Below the pieces are notes generated by a model that saw nothing but the letters and a program-made list of their open reading frames with translations, ran no database searches and was not told the DNA's origin. A DNA stretch of 64,000 bases from Streptomyces durmitorensis. Its GTDB lineage: Bacteria; Actinomycetota; Actinomycetes; Streptomycetales; Streptomycetaceae. Numbering within the stretch: the first letter of the stretch is position 1; every line of letters starts with the position of its first letter. The DNA is taken from the NCBI RefSeq assembly GCF_023498005.1, contig NZ_CP097289.1:248001-312000 (forward strand), in the 5' to 3' direction. A program made the position numbers and the translations under genes. This document shows, one piece after another, positions 34,529 to 43,812 of the stretch.

Positions 34529-37135
34529 GTGATCGAGCGTTACGTGGTGGATCTTCAAGAGGCCGACGAGATGCAGGTCGCCGTCGTGGGCGGCAAGGGC
34601 GCGCATCTGGGCGGTCTTTCGAGGATCGAAGGCATCCGCGTGCCGGCCGGCTTCTGCGTGACGACCGACGCCTTCCGGCGGATCCTGGCGGCAGCGCCGT
34701 CGATGGACGATCAGCTCGATCGGCTTGCGCGCCTGGACCCGGACGACCGCGACGCGCTCCGCACGCTCAGCGCGGAGATCCGCGGGACCATCGAAGGGAT
34801 CGCCGTCCCGGACGATCTCGCGGCGGCGATCACGCGTGCGCTCGCCCGGTCCGGCGAGCAGGCCGCCTACGCCGTCCGTTCCAGCGCGACGGCGGAGGAC
34901 CTGCCGACGGCCTCCTTCGCCGGCCAGCAGGACACGTACCTGAACGTCGTGGGGACGACGGCGATCCTCCGGCACGTCAGCCGGTGCTGGGCCTCGCTGT
35001 TCACCGAGCGGGCCGTGACCTACCGCCAGCGCAACGGCGTCGACCACCGTACGGTCCACATGGCCGTGGTCGTGCAGCAGATGGTCTTCCCGCACGCGTC
35101 CGGCATCCTGTTCACGGCCGACCCCGTCACGGGCAACCGGAAGGTCGCCACCGTGGACGCCGGGTTCGGCCTCGGCGAGGCCCTGGTCTCCGGCCTGGTG
35201 AACCCGGACGTCTTCAAGGTGCGCCACGGCGAAGTCGTCGCGAAGACGATCGCCGCCAAACAGCGTGCCGTTCACGCCCTGCCGAGCGGCGGTACGCAGG
35301 AAGTGGCGATCGACCCGCAGCAGCAGGAGCAGCCGGCGCTGACGGATGCGCAGGCCGTGCGGCTCGTGCAGCTCGGGCGGCGGATCGAAGCGCACTTCGG
35401 CCGCCCGCAGGACATCGAATGGTGCCTGGTCGACGACGGCTTCCAGATCGTACAGAGCCGGCCGATCACGACGCTGTTCCCCGTCCCCGAGACCGGCGAC
35501 CAGGAGAGTCACGTCTACGTCTCCGTCGGCCACCAGCAGATGATGACCGACCCCATGAAGCCCCTGGGGCTCTCCATGTGGCAGCTGACCGCCTTGGTTC
35601 CGATGCACGCGGCCGCCGGGAGGCTGTTCGTCGACGTCACCGCGCGTCTGTCCTCCCCCGCGAGCCGGGCCGCCCTCCTGGACGTCATGGGGAAGGGCGA
35701 CCCGCTGATCAGGGACGCTCTGGAGACCGTCCTGGACCGCGACGATTTCGTCCCGCTGCTCCCCGACGCCCCCGACGCGAGTCCTGCCGGGCCGCCGCCC
35801 GGCGGAGCGCCCACCCCCACCGCGACCGACCCGGCCGTCATCACCGAGCTGATCGAGCGCAGCCAGGCATCCATCGCCGCCCTGGAACGCGACATCCGTA
35901 CGAAGACCGGGCCGGCGCTGTTCGACTTCCTGCTGGAGGCCTTCGAGGAGCACAAGCGGGTCCTCAGCGATCCGCTGAACTTCCGGGCGATCATGGCGGG
36001 CATGGAGGCCACGTGGTGGCTCAACGACAAGCTGCGGGAGTGGCTGGGCGAGAAGAACGCGGCGGACACGCTCACGCTGTCCGCCCCCGACAACGTCACC
36101 TCGGAGATGGGACTCGCACTGCTCGACGTCGCGGACGTGATCCGCCCGCGGCCGGAGGTGGTGGTGTTCCTGCAGGGCGTCGAGGATGAGGGCTTCCTGG
36201 ACGAGCTGGCGAAGCTCACGGGCGGGGCCGAGGCACGCGACGCCATCGAGGCCTATCTCGACCGGTACGGCATGCGCTGCGCAGGCGAGATCGACATCAC
36301 GAGGCCACGGTGGCGCGAGCGTCCCACCACGCTCGTGCCCGTGATCCTCGACAATGTAAGGATCTTCGAACCGGGCGCCGCCGAGCGGCACTTCGAGCAA
36401 GGGCGGCAGAAGGCACGGAAGAAGGAGCAGGAGGTGCTGTCCCGCCTGCGGGAACTGCCGGACGGAGAACAGAAGGCCGACGAGACCAAGCGGATGATCG
36501 ACCAGGTCAGAGCCTTCGTCGGCTACCGGGAGTACCCGAAGTACGGCATCGTCAGCCGCACGTTCCTCTACAAGCAGGCCCTGCTGGAAGAAGCCGGGCG
36601 TCTCGTGCAGGCCGGCGTGCTTCCCGAGCAGGAGGACATCTTCTACCTCACGTTCCAGGAACTCCACGACGTCGTGCGCTCGCATCAGGTGGACGAACAG
36701 CTCATCCAGCGGCGCAAGGAGGCGTTCCGGTCGTACCACGCGCTCACCCCGCCGCGCGTGCTCACGTCGGACGGCGAGGCCGTCACCGGGGCGTACCGGC
36801 GCGACGACGCACCGGCCGGCGCCCTGATCGGCGTCCCTGTCTCCGCCGGGACCATCGAGGGGCGGGCCCGCGTCATCCTCGACATGGCGGAGGCCGATCT
36901 CGAAGCGGGCGACATCCTGGTCACGACCTTCACGGACCCCAGCTGGTCGCCGCTGTTCGTCGGGATCGCGGGCCTGGTGACGGAGGTGGGCGGTCTGATG
37001 ACCCATGGCGCGGTGATCGCCCGGGAGTACGGCTTGCCGGCCGTCGTGGGCGTGGATCAGGCCACCCGGCTGATCCGGGACGGGCAGCGCATCCGCGTGC
37101 ACGGAACCGAGGGGTACGTCGAGATCCTGCCCTGA
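34529..37135 (+). CDS. rph: Rifampin phosphotransferase (PEP-synthase-like)
   Basis: At 868 residues this matches the length of rifampin phosphotransferases. An N-terminal ATP-grasp-like domain (YAVRSSATAEDLPTASFAGQ near residue 115-135) is followed by a large middle domain that binds the drug in characterised enzymes. The C-terminal swivelling domain carries the phosphohistidine at H826 in GGLMTHGAVIAREYGLP. These enzymes transfer the beta-phosphate of ATP to a rifamycin hydroxyl. The phrase around H826 and the ending GTEGYVEILP are close to the Rph group rather than to housekeeping PEP synthase. No clear rifamycin-associated element is seen upstream. Confidence 0.9.
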   Translation: MIERYVVDLQEADEMQVAVVGGKGAHLGGLSRIEGIRVPAGFCVTTDAFRRILAAAPSMDDQLDRLARLDPDDRDALRTLSAEIRGTIEGIAVPDDLAAAITRALARSGEQAAYAVRSSATAEDLPTASFAGQQDTYLNVVGTTAILRHVSRCWASLFTERAVTYRQRNGVDHRTVHMAVVVQQMVFPHASGILFTADPVTGNRKVATVDAGFGLGEALVSGLVNPDVFKVRHGEVVAKTIAAKQRAVHALPSGGTQEVAIDPQQQEQPALTDAQAVRLVQLGRRIEAHFGRPQDIEWCLVDDGFQIVQSRPITTLFPVPETGDQESHVYVSVGHQQMMTDPMKPLGLSMWQLTALVPMHAAAGRLFVDVTARLSSPASRAALLDVMGKGDPLIRDALETVLDRDDFVPLLPDAPDASPAGPPPGGAPTPTATDPAVITELIERSQASIAALERDIRTKTGPALFDFLLEAFEEHKRVLSDPLNFRAIMAGMEATWWLNDKLREWLGEKNAADTLTLSAPDNVTSEMGLALLDVADVIRPRPEVVVFLQGVEDEGFLDELAKLTGGAEARDAIEAYLDRYGMRCAGEIDITRPRWRERPTTLVPVILDNVRIFEPGAAERHFEQGRQKARKKEQEVLSRLRELPDGEQKADETKRMIDQVRAFVGYREYPKYGIVSRTFLYKQALLEEAGRLVQAGVLPEQEDIFYLTFQELHDVVRSHQVDEQLIQRRKEAFRSYHALTPPRVLTSDGEAVTGAYRRDDAPAGALIGVPVSAGTIEGRARVILDMAEADLEAGDILVTTFTDPSWSPLFVGIAGLVTEVGGLMTHGAVIAREYGLPAVVGVDQATRLIRDGQRIRVHGTEGYVEILP

Positions 37136-37171
37136 AATGGCGGGAGGTCGATGAGTTCGGCGAACGGGAGC

Positions 37172-37207
37172 GGTCTGTACGTACACACCGCGCTGTACGT
37201 ACAGACC
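37172..37207. promoter_or_regulatory. Perfect long dyad, candidate operator for the DUF899 gene
   Basis: GGTCTGTACGTACA at 37172-37185 and its exact complement at 37194-37207 form a 14-bp inverted repeat with an 8-nt centre. Each arm itself contains the palindrome TGTACGTACA, so two tandem operator half-turns 18 bp apart are also possible. It ends 17 bases before the ATG of the DUF899 gene and close to its ribosome site. Confidence 0.65.
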
Positions 37208-37224
37208 GCGAACCGGAGGCACTC

Positions 37225-37914
37225 ATGACCGCACAAGCACTGCCGCCCGTCGTCGACGCCAAGACGTGGCAGAGCCAACTGGACGATGTGCGTCTTCGGG
37301 AGAAGGCCGCGACCCGGGAGCTCGACGCGATCGCCGCCCAGCGTCGCCGGATGCCGATGGTCGAGATGCCCGACTACACCATTGAGGGCGAGGAAGGGCC
37401 GGCCCGGCTGGCCGACATCTTCGACGGCAAGCCGCAGCTGATCGTCTACAACCACATGTGGTTCCCCGGCGAGAAGTGGCAGTGCCCGGGCTGCACGGGG
37501 TTCACCTCGCAGTTCACCCGGCTGGAGTTCCTGGAGGACTACGACGCGAGGTTCGTCGTCGTCACCCAGGGGCCGATCGACGAGGCCCTGGCGTACAAAC
37601 GGCAGGTCGGGAACAAGATGGCCTGGTACTCCACCGCGAACAGCTCCTTCGGCACCGACGTCGGAGCGCCTCCCGGCGGCGGATTCGCGGTCAACGTCTT
37701 CCTGCGTGACGGCGACACCGTCTACCGGACGTGGCACACCAGCGGCCGGGGAACCGAGCAGCTCAGTCACACCTTCGCGCTGATCGACCTCTTGCCGTAC
37801 GGACGGCAGGAGGAGTGGCAGGACTCGCCCGATGGCTGGCCGAAGTCCCCCACCTACAGCCGGTGGGCCGGCTCCGAGGACATCGCCGCACGCTACGGCC
37901 CGGGGCCGTCCTGA
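37225..37914 (+). CDS. DUF899 thioredoxin-like protein
   Basis: The 229-residue protein fits DUF899: LREKAATRELDAIAAQRRRMPM near the start, then WFPGEKWQCPGCTGFTSQF with a CPGC pair, and late YGRQEEWQDSPDGWP. The fold is thioredoxin-like and a redox role is presumed. CGGAGG lies just upstream of the ATG. It begins 89 bp after rph, with a striking dyad in the gap, so it may have its own regulated promoter. Confidence 0.88.
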   Translation: MTAQALPPVVDAKTWQSQLDDVRLREKAATRELDAIAAQRRRMPMVEMPDYTIEGEEGPARLADIFDGKPQLIVYNHMWFPGEKWQCPGCTGFTSQFTRLEFLEDYDARFVVVTQGPIDEALAYKRQVGNKMAWYSTANSSFGTDVGAPPGGGFAVNVFLRDGDTVYRTWHTSGRGTEQLSHTFALIDLLPYGRQEEWQDSPDGWPKSPTYSRWAGSEDIAARYGPGPS

Positions 37915-38014
37915 GGCTCTCGGCCAGCCCCCGGACACGGCCGACGGCGCCCGCGGCAGCGCCCCAGGCTAGGGTTCCGCGAGAGCACATCGTGAACCGG
38001 AACAAGGAGCAGAC

Positions 38015-38845
38015 GTGAGCGAGTCGGCGTCCATCGCCCTGCAGCAGGAGATCGCCCAGGCACTTCAGGTCGCCGAGACCTTCGAGGCCGAGCGGGAGAT
38101 CGAGCGCCGGGCAGCTTTCCTGGCCGAGCGGCTGACCTCGTCGGGTCTGCGCTCCCTCGTGCTCGGCATCAGTGGCGGCGTCGACTCCACCACCGCGGGC
38201 CGACTGTGCCAGCTCGCCGTCGAGCGGGCGCGGGCCGCCGGACACGAGGCGCGGTTCTATGCGATGCGGCTGCCCTACGGGACCCAGGCCGACGAGCACG
38301 ACGCGCAGCTCGCGCTCTCCTTCATCCAGGCCGACCACGTGCTGACCGTGGACATCAAGCCCGCGAGCGACGCCGCGCTCGAGGCCGCGCTGGCCGCCGG
38401 TGTGAGCTTCCGCGACGCCCACCACCAGGACTTCGTGCACGGCAACATCAAGGCCCGGCAGCGCATGATCGCCCAGTACGCGGTGGCCGGTGCGCACAGC
38501 GGCCTGGTCGTCGGCACAGACCACGCCGCGGAGGCGGTCTCCGGCTTCTTCACCAAGTTCGGCGACGGCGCCGCCGACCTGGTCCCGCTGACCGGCCTGA
38601 CCAAGCGCCGGGTGCGCGCCGTCGCGGAGACGCTGGGTGCGCCCGCCGAGCTGGTGTGGAAGTCACCGACGGCCGACCTGGAGACCCTCGACCCGGGCAA
38701 GGCCGACGAGGACGCGCTCGGGGTCACCTACGACGACATCGACGACTTCCTGGAGGGCAAGCCGGTGGACGAGCGGGCCTTCGAAACGATCACCGGCCGC
38801 TACCGTCTCACCGAGCACAAGCGCCAACTGCCCATCGCCCCCTGA
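38015..38845 (+). CDS. nadE: Ammonia-dependent NAD+ synthetase
   Basis: This 276-residue protein contains the PP-loop SGGVDST (53-59) of N-type ATP pyrophosphatases, then [20 protein letters not shown] and [22 protein letters not shown], close to short bacterial NadE. It amidates nicotinic acid adenine dinucleotide with ammonia to make NAD+. There is no glutaminase domain. GTG start after AAGGAG. Confidence 0.96.
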   Translation: MSESASIALQQEIAQALQVAETFEAEREIERRAAFLAERLTSSGLRSLVLGISGGVDSTTAGRLCQLAVERARAAGHEARFYAMRLPYGTQADEHDAQLALSFIQADHVLTVDIKPASDAALEAALAAGVSFRDAHHQDFVHGNIKARQRMIAQYAVAGAHSGLVVGTDHAAEAVSGFFTKFGDGAADLVPLTGLTKRRVRAVAETLGAPAELVWKSPTADLETLDPGKADEDALGVTYDDIDDFLEGKPVDERAFETITGRYRLTEHKRQLPIAP

Positions 38846-38902
38846 GCCCGCCCGTCCGGCAGCTCGCCCTTCGTAGGTCTTCTGAATAAATCGGTCAAAT
38901 AA

Positions 38903-40279
38903 TTGCTACCTATAGTTGCGCGGGCTTCTTCACGAATACGCCGCAAGATCAAGGTCACCCCGTGGCGCCCATCACGGACGATCCTGTGGACCACGGCGTG
39001 CGTGGTGGCCCTCGGATTCCTCGTCGCGCTGGAGATCGCCGCGCGTCGCTACGGCGGCGTACCCGGGCCGATCACCAACCAGGTGCGAGAGGTGATCTTC
39101 GCCCCCAAACCGGGTCCGCTGTACGGCGGTCTGGCCCTGATGATGGTGGTGCTCACCTGGCGGCAGCGCTTCATCGCCGCCGGTGCCGCGATCGGCATCG
39201 ACGCCGTCTTCGTCCTGGCGCGGTGGGCGGTCGACGCCGAGGTGCCGGACGGCCATTTCTTCGGCAATGGCGCGTTGTGGGTGATGCTGGGGTGTGGGGT
39301 CATCGCGATCACGCGCCGCACCGGCCAGGAGCGTGTCCTGCTCCTCAAGGGTGTCGGCCTCGGCCTGCTCCTGGTGGCCGGCCGCAAGACCGGTGACACG
39401 TGGCTGCTCATCACCGCGAAGACCCGCCCGACCGTGCTCGACCAGTACGTGGCCACCGCCGATCACGCGCTGGGCAATCCCTCATGGCTTGCAGGCCGGA
39501 TACTCAAGGCCTCGGGACCGGTCAGCACGCATGTCCTCGACCTGGTCTACGCCCAGCTCGCGGTGGCAGCGATCGTCGTCGCCCTGTACCAGCTGCGCAA
39601 CGTGGCAGCGGAGCGGCGCTTCCCGCGCCACCATCTGGTGCGCACCTTCCTGGTCATCGGCCTCCTCGGACCGGCCATCTACATGATCTTCCCGGTGGTC
39701 GGACCGATCTTCGCCTACGGCCCGGGCACCTCGGGCACCGGCGGCGTGCAGTGGGCGGTGGCCGATCTGTGGCCGCACACACCACCGGCGGTCGGCATTC
39801 CGCACCCGGTGACGTACGACGGGATCACGCCCCGCAACTGCGTGCCCAGCCTGCACACGGCGTGGGCCACCGCCATCTTCATCCACTCCCGCAAGGGCCC
39901 ACGACTTCTGCGGTACGCGGGCACGTTCTGGCTGATGGCCACGCTCGGGGCGACGCTGGGCTTCGGCTACCACTACGGCGTGGATCTCCTTGTCGGCGTG
40001 GTGTTCGCCCTCACGGTCGAGGCCGGTCTGCGCGCGCTCGACCGCGGCTGGGACCGGCAAGGCGTTCAGCTGGTCCTCTACGGCACGACGGTCTTCGCCG
40101 CGCTCCTGGTGTCCTACCGCTATCTGCCGGTGGAGATGGCCAGGCATCCTGAGGTGTCCGGACCACTTCTCGTTCTGGCCATGACTTCGGTGATCTACGC
40201 CTACGTACGGACCACCAGGCTGTGGGAGCCGAAGGCCGCACCAGCGCTCCGACCGGAGCCGCAACCCGAACTGGTCTGA
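38903..40279 (+). CDS. Membrane PAP2-family phosphatase
   Basis: Up to 458 residues with about nine hydrophobic segments. The acid-phosphatase motifs are visible: KTRPTVLDQ, CVPSLHT and a late GYHYGVDLLVG with the catalytic His-Asp region. Such proteins dephosphorylate lipid phosphates or transfer inositol phosphates. The start is uncertain: TTG 38903 is the furthest credible codon, but it overlaps an AT-rich stretch with TATAGT (38911-38916) that could be a -10 element, so translation may begin further in. Confidence 0.82.
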   Translation: MLPIVARASSRIRRKIKVTPWRPSRTILWTTACVVALGFLVALEIAARRYGGVPGPITNQVREVIFAPKPGPLYGGLALMMVVLTWRQRFIAAGAAIGIDAVFVLARWAVDAEVPDGHFFGNGALWVMLGCGVIAITRRTGQERVLLLKGVGLGLLLVAGRKTGDTWLLITAKTRPTVLDQYVATADHALGNPSWLAGRILKASGPVSTHVLDLVYAQLAVAAIVVALYQLRNVAAERRFPRHHLVRTFLVIGLLGPAIYMIFPVVGPIFAYGPGTSGTGGVQWAVADLWPHTPPAVGIPHPVTYDGITPRNCVPSLHTAWATAIFIHSRKGPRLLRYAGTFWLMATLGATLGFGYHYGVDLLVGVVFALTVEAGLRALDRGWDRQGVQLVLYGTTVFAALLVSYRYLPVEMARHPEVSGPLLVLAMTSVIYAYVRTTRLWEPKAAPALRPEPQPELV

Positions 40280-40387
40280 AGACGCGGACGAGGCTGTTCC
40301 TTCGGCGATCAGTCGGCCGGATGCGGTCTGTTCACGGGTGGGTGGACGCCCCTAGGCTCTGCGACCTTCGTGTGCCCTGGGGGGCTC

Positions 40388-40996
40388 GTGAACGGTCTCC
40401 GTGCGGTCGTCGTCTGCCTGGTGATCGCGTGGGCCGCAGCCGTGTCGCCGGCCGCCGCTGTGACGCCGGCCGCTACCGCGCGGCCGGACTGGTCGGCGCT
40501 GCCGGTGCCGGCCGCGGCCCCGCCGGTGACCGTGTCCGACCTAGCCTCCTGGGGTCCGGGCGAGGCGTGGGCGACCGGTTACGAGCACGCCGCCGATGGA
40601 CTGCGGCCGATGCTGTACCGGTGGGACGGCAGGGCGTGGAGCCGGGACACCGGCTCCCCCGGCGCCGGTGAGCCCGGCTGGCTCGGCAAGGTGCAGTTCG
40701 TCGGCGAGGAGGTGTGGATCTTCCACAACCGCGGGGGCGCGGGGGAGATCCTGCGCCGGTCGGCGGAAGGGTGGAGTACCGTCCCGCTGCCGCAGACCCC
40801 GCTTGTCCCCGGGCCGGACTTCCTTGCCTGGGACGGTCAGTCGTTCACCGAGTACAGCGAACCGGCGGTGGCCGGGGAGGGCGACTCCTCGGACCTGCGG
40901 CCTGCGCCCGTGCCGGGCGCCGCGACGGTGTGGTCGGTCGGCCGCGCCGCCGGTCCCGAGGGCACCTTCGCCCCGCGCATCCTGCGGTTCGGCTGA
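40388..40996 (+). CDS. Secreted hypothetical protein
   Basis: The 202-residue protein has a signal peptide (LRAVVVCLVIAWAAAVSPAAA). The mature part has repeats of a propeller-like type (ASWGPGEAWATGYEHAADG, LYRWDGRAWSRDTG, EILRRSAEGWSTVPLP), like blades of an unassigned beta-propeller. I do not recognise a function. GTG start after CTGGGGGG. Confidence 0.65.
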   Translation: MNGLRAVVVCLVIAWAAAVSPAAAVTPAATARPDWSALPVPAAAPPVTVSDLASWGPGEAWATGYEHAADGLRPMLYRWDGRAWSRDTGSPGAGEPGWLGKVQFVGEEVWIFHNRGGAGEILRRSAEGWSTVPLPQTPLVPGPDFLAWDGQSFTEYSEPAVAGEGDSSDLRPAPVPGAATVWSVGRAAGPEGTFAPRILRFG

Positions 40997-41009
40997 GGCG
41001 GCTTCCCGG

Positions 41010-41603
41010 TCAACTCGCTTCGGGCAGGGCGTGTTCGAGGAGGATCTCCGCTGCTGCCCGTGCGTGCCGGCCGTAGTCGGCTTCGTCGAGGACCATGGCC
41101 CGGCTGGCCGCGCCGTCCGCGAGGGTGACCAACTGCTCGGCGAGTGCGGCGGGTTCGCGGCAGCCCAGTCCCGCCACCAGGGCGGTGACCAGCCCTACCA
41201 TCCGGAGCTTCTGTTCGCGGGCGTAGGAGTGCACCGCGCTCGCCGGGTCGGGGAACTCCGCCGCGGCATCGATGAACGGGCACCCGCGCACCGGAGCCGC
41301 GTCCGTCGCGAGCGGGCCGAAGAGTCCGAGGATCCGTTCTCGCGGCGGGATGTCCTCGCGGGTCAGCACGCTCTCCAGGGTGACTCCCGAGGTCGCGAGG
41401 TCCTGGAGGTGGGCGACCACCAGGTCGCTCTTGGTCCGGAAGTGCGCGTAGAGCGTGCGCTTGGACACCGGCGCTTCCTCGGCGACCTGCTCCATGCCGG
41501 TCGCGTTGATCCCCTGGGTCGCGAACAGATGGGCGGCGGCGACCAGGATCCGCTCCCGTCCGCCGCGGCCCCGCCGTTGAGATGTCGTCGTCGCCGCACT
41601 CAT
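41010..41603 (-). CDS. TetR/AcrR-family regulator
   Basis: The 197-residue protein has an N-terminal TetR helix-turn-helix (RILVAAAHLFATQGINATGM, VSKRTLYAHFRTKSDL). The C-terminal half resembles the group containing AcuR/YxaF-like repressors. It is divergent from a nitroreductase-like gene and has two similar operators in the shared 102-bp spacer. Confidence 0.93.
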   Translation of the reverse strand: MSAATTTSQRRGRGGRERILVAAAHLFATQGINATGMEQVAEEAPVSKRTLYAHFRTKSDLVVAHLQDLATSGVTLESVLTREDIPPRERILGLFGPLATDAAPVRGCPFIDAAAEFPDPASAVHSYAREQKLRMVGLVTALVAGLGCREPAALAEQLVTLADGAASRAMVLDEADYGRHARAAAEILLEHALPEAS

Positions 41604-41610
41604 GGCGGAA

Positions 41611-41630
41611 GTATACGCACTCGTTTACTT
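41611..41630. promoter_or_regulatory. TetR operator candidate 1
   Basis: AGTATACG-CACT-CGTTTACT is an inverted repeat with one mismatch, 8 bases outside the TetR start codon. It matches the second site in the spacer. Confidence 0.6.
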
Positions 41631-41663
41631 AGCTGAGAGTTACCTGCTAGCGTCGACCTCGTA

Positions 41664-41683
41664 AGTAAACGCATACGTTTACA
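41664..41683. promoter_or_regulatory. TetR operator candidate 2
   Basis: AGTAAACG-CATA-CGTTTACA has the same arms and 4-nt spacing as site 1 and lies 23 bases before the nitroreductase start. Two such sites suggest autoregulation plus control of the neighbour. Confidence 0.65.
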
Positions 41684-41705
41684 TCCATCGATTGAGGGGT
41701 GCCCC

Positions 41706-42395
41706 ATGAGCCGGCTGGTTTCCACCGAGTTGAGCGGCAGTGCGGACAAGCTGATACGCGGCCGTCACGCGACGCGTGCGTTCCGTCCGGACCCGGTGCC
41801 CGAGGACACCATGCGCACGATCTTCTCGCTGGCCGGCGCCGCACCGTCCAATTCCAACGCGCAGCCGTGGCAGGTGGAGGTGGTGAGCGGCGCGAGGCGC
41901 GCACGCCTGGCGGATTCCCTTCAGGCGGCCCACGCCGCCCAGACCACCTCGGTCGACTTTCCGTACTCCGCGGACATGTACGCACCGGTGCACAGGGACC
42001 GACAGGCCGCGTTCGGCGCCGAGTTGTACGGAGCGCTGGGCATCGGCCGCGACGACCACGCAGCACGTGCGGCGTACGACGCGGAGAGCCTGCGCTTCTA
42101 CGGCGCGCCCCACGCCGCGTTCCTGTTCGTCACCGGCGACGGCGGGGCCCGGCTGGCGGCGGACGTCGGCGCCTACATGCAGACACTGCTCCTGGCGATG
42201 ACCGCGTACGGCGTGGACAGCTGCCCGCAGGGATTGCTGAGCTTCTACGCCGACACCGTCCGAGCCGAACTCGGCGTCACCGGAGGAAAACTGCTCGTGG
42301 GCGTCTCCTTCGGTTATGGCCATGAGACCGCACCGGTGAACCGGGTCACGACCGACCGCGCCGCGCTCCATGCGACCACGGCTTTTCACGACTAG
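41706..42395 (+). CDS. Nitroreductase-family flavoprotein
   Basis: The 229-residue protein has the nitroreductase N-terminal FMN pattern RHATRAFRPDPVP, then AAPSNSNAQPWQVEVV and DVGAYMQTLLLAMTAYGVDSC. Such FMN enzymes reduce nitro, quinone or enone substrates with NAD(P)H. It is divergent from the TetR gene and probably repressed by it. Confidence 0.92.
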   Translation: MSRLVSTELSGSADKLIRGRHATRAFRPDPVPEDTMRTIFSLAGAAPSNSNAQPWQVEVVSGARRARLADSLQAAHAAQTTSVDFPYSADMYAPVHRDRQAAFGAELYGALGIGRDDHAARAAYDAESLRFYGAPHAAFLFVTGDGGARLAADVGAYMQTLLLAMTAYGVDSCPQGLLSFYADTVRAELGVTGGKLLVGVSFGYGHETAPVNRVTTDRAALHATTAFHD

Positions 42396-42447
42396 AGAGC
42401 TGAACGGGCCACACACCCCGAGGCCGGGTGCCGCCCCCCGACACCAT

Positions 42448-43602
42448 TCACTCCGGGCAGTACTCCGCCTCGATCACCGCCTGGCTGTTCCCCGCCCAGT
42501 CGCCGTTGAAGTTGAAGGCGAGCGAGTGCTTGCCGTCCGGTGTGGTCACAGCTTGGGACGCCGATCCCTGGATGTTGCCGCCGTGCCCCCAGACCGAAAC
42601 GCCGCAGGACGGCTCGAACTTCATCAGCCCAAGACCGTAGCCCGTGATCAGACCGGCCCCGCTGACCGGGACGGTGGTCTTCATCTCCTTGAGCTGCTGG
42701 GCAGGCAGCAGCTTCCCGCCCAGCAGGGCCGAGTAGAAGCGGTTCAGGTCACCGGAGCCGGAGACCATCGCACCCGCCGAACCCGCGGCCGACGGATTGA
42801 GCTCGGTGACGTCATGGGTCGGGTCCGTCGGCTTCGGCGCCAGGGAGAGCTTGGAGTACGCGCGGGAGCTCGGCTTCGGCATCGACGAGGCAGTGCGGGG
42901 TACGGAAGTGGCGTACAGGCCAAGCGGCTTGACGATGCGCCGCCCGATCTCGTCCTCGTACGAGTGGCCCGAGACCTTCTCGACGATCATTCCGGCCAGT
43001 GTGTAGTTGGTGTTCGAGTAGCTCCAGCCCGCGCCCGGCTCGAAGAGCGGTTCGTGGCGCATGGCGATACCCACCAACTGAGCGGGGGTATAGGTGTCGT
43101 AGCGGTGCTCCAGGAACTTCTCGGTGAAGCCCCGCTCCAGGAAGTCCGGGTCGGCGGTGTAGCTGAAGATCCCGCTGGTGTGGTTGAGCAGCTGCCGCAC
43201 CGATATCCGGCGGCCGTCGTGACCGTTGCCCTCGACCACGCCGGGCAGCCACTTGTCGACCTTGTCGTCGAGGTCGAGTCTGCCCTCCGCCTCCAACTGG
43301 AGGAGCACGGTGGCGACGAAGGTCTTGGTCATGCTGCCGATCCGGTAGCGGTCGACCGCCGAGCGCGGCGCGCCCGTCTTGAGGTCCCCGACGCCCGACG
43401 TGCCGGTCCAGATCGAGTACCGGTCATCGACCTGCCCGGTGGCCCCGGGCACCCCGTCCTTGACCGCGGCGTCCAAGGCCTCCTGAGTCCGCGCATGTCC
43501 CACGCCGGCGTCGGCCGCCGCAGGCGAGGTGAACGAAGCGGCGGTCAGAGCCGCCGCAGCCGCCAGCCCCACCGCTCCCATCCGTGCTGTGTGCCCTACC
43601 AT
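42448..43602 (-). CDS. Secreted serine hydrolase, beta-lactamase/D-aminopeptidase type
   Basis: The 384-residue precursor starts at ATG 43602 and has a signal peptide (AVGLAAAAALTAASFTSPAAA). Catalytic motifs are SMTK in RIGSMTKTF, YSN in GWSYSNTNY and HGG in VWGHGGNIQG (in place of KTG). It is a paralogue in type of the gene at 4103. Probable peptidoglycan or D-amino-acid esterase activity outside the cell; no resistance role is claimed. Confidence 0.92.
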   Translation of the reverse strand: MVGHTARMGAVGLAAAAALTAASFTSPAAADAGVGHARTQEALDAAVKDGVPGATGQVDDRYSIWTGTSGVGDLKTGAPRSAVDRYRIGSMTKTFVATVLLQLEAEGRLDLDDKVDKWLPGVVEGNGHDGRRISVRQLLNHTSGIFSYTADPDFLERGFTEKFLEHRYDTYTPAQLVGIAMRHEPLFEPGAGWSYSNTNYTLAGMIVEKVSGHSYEDEIGRRIVKPLGLYATSVPRTASSMPKPSSRAYSKLSLAPKPTDPTHDVTELNPSAAGSAGAMVSGSGDLNRFYSALLGGKLLPAQQLKEMKTTVPVSGAGLITGYGLGLMKFEPSCGVSVWGHGGNIQGSASQAVTTPDGKHSLAFNFNGDWAGNSQAVIEAEYCPE

Positions 43603-43812
43603 CTGCTGACCCCTTCGGTCGCTGCGATCAGTGGCAACGGCCGTACCGCGCGGCACAGCGGTTGCCGGTTCCTGAACCGGATGACCGGAAGCTAGGGCAG
43701 CGGGCCCGACCGCGGCTTCGTCGTGGCGGACAACGTGGGGCCGGACACTCATCGGGGGCCACGAACAGCGCAGAAGGGCCGGGTCAGGTCGCGGACCCGC
43801 CCCGGCAGGGCC

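Noticed and set aside
31880..37222. A 1,780-codon open frame on the minus strand
   Set aside because: It is antisense to the LAL regulator, rph and the DUF899 start. Its translation is low-complexity and matches no family, while the plus-strand genes have clear motifs. Long antisense frames are common in high-GC DNA.
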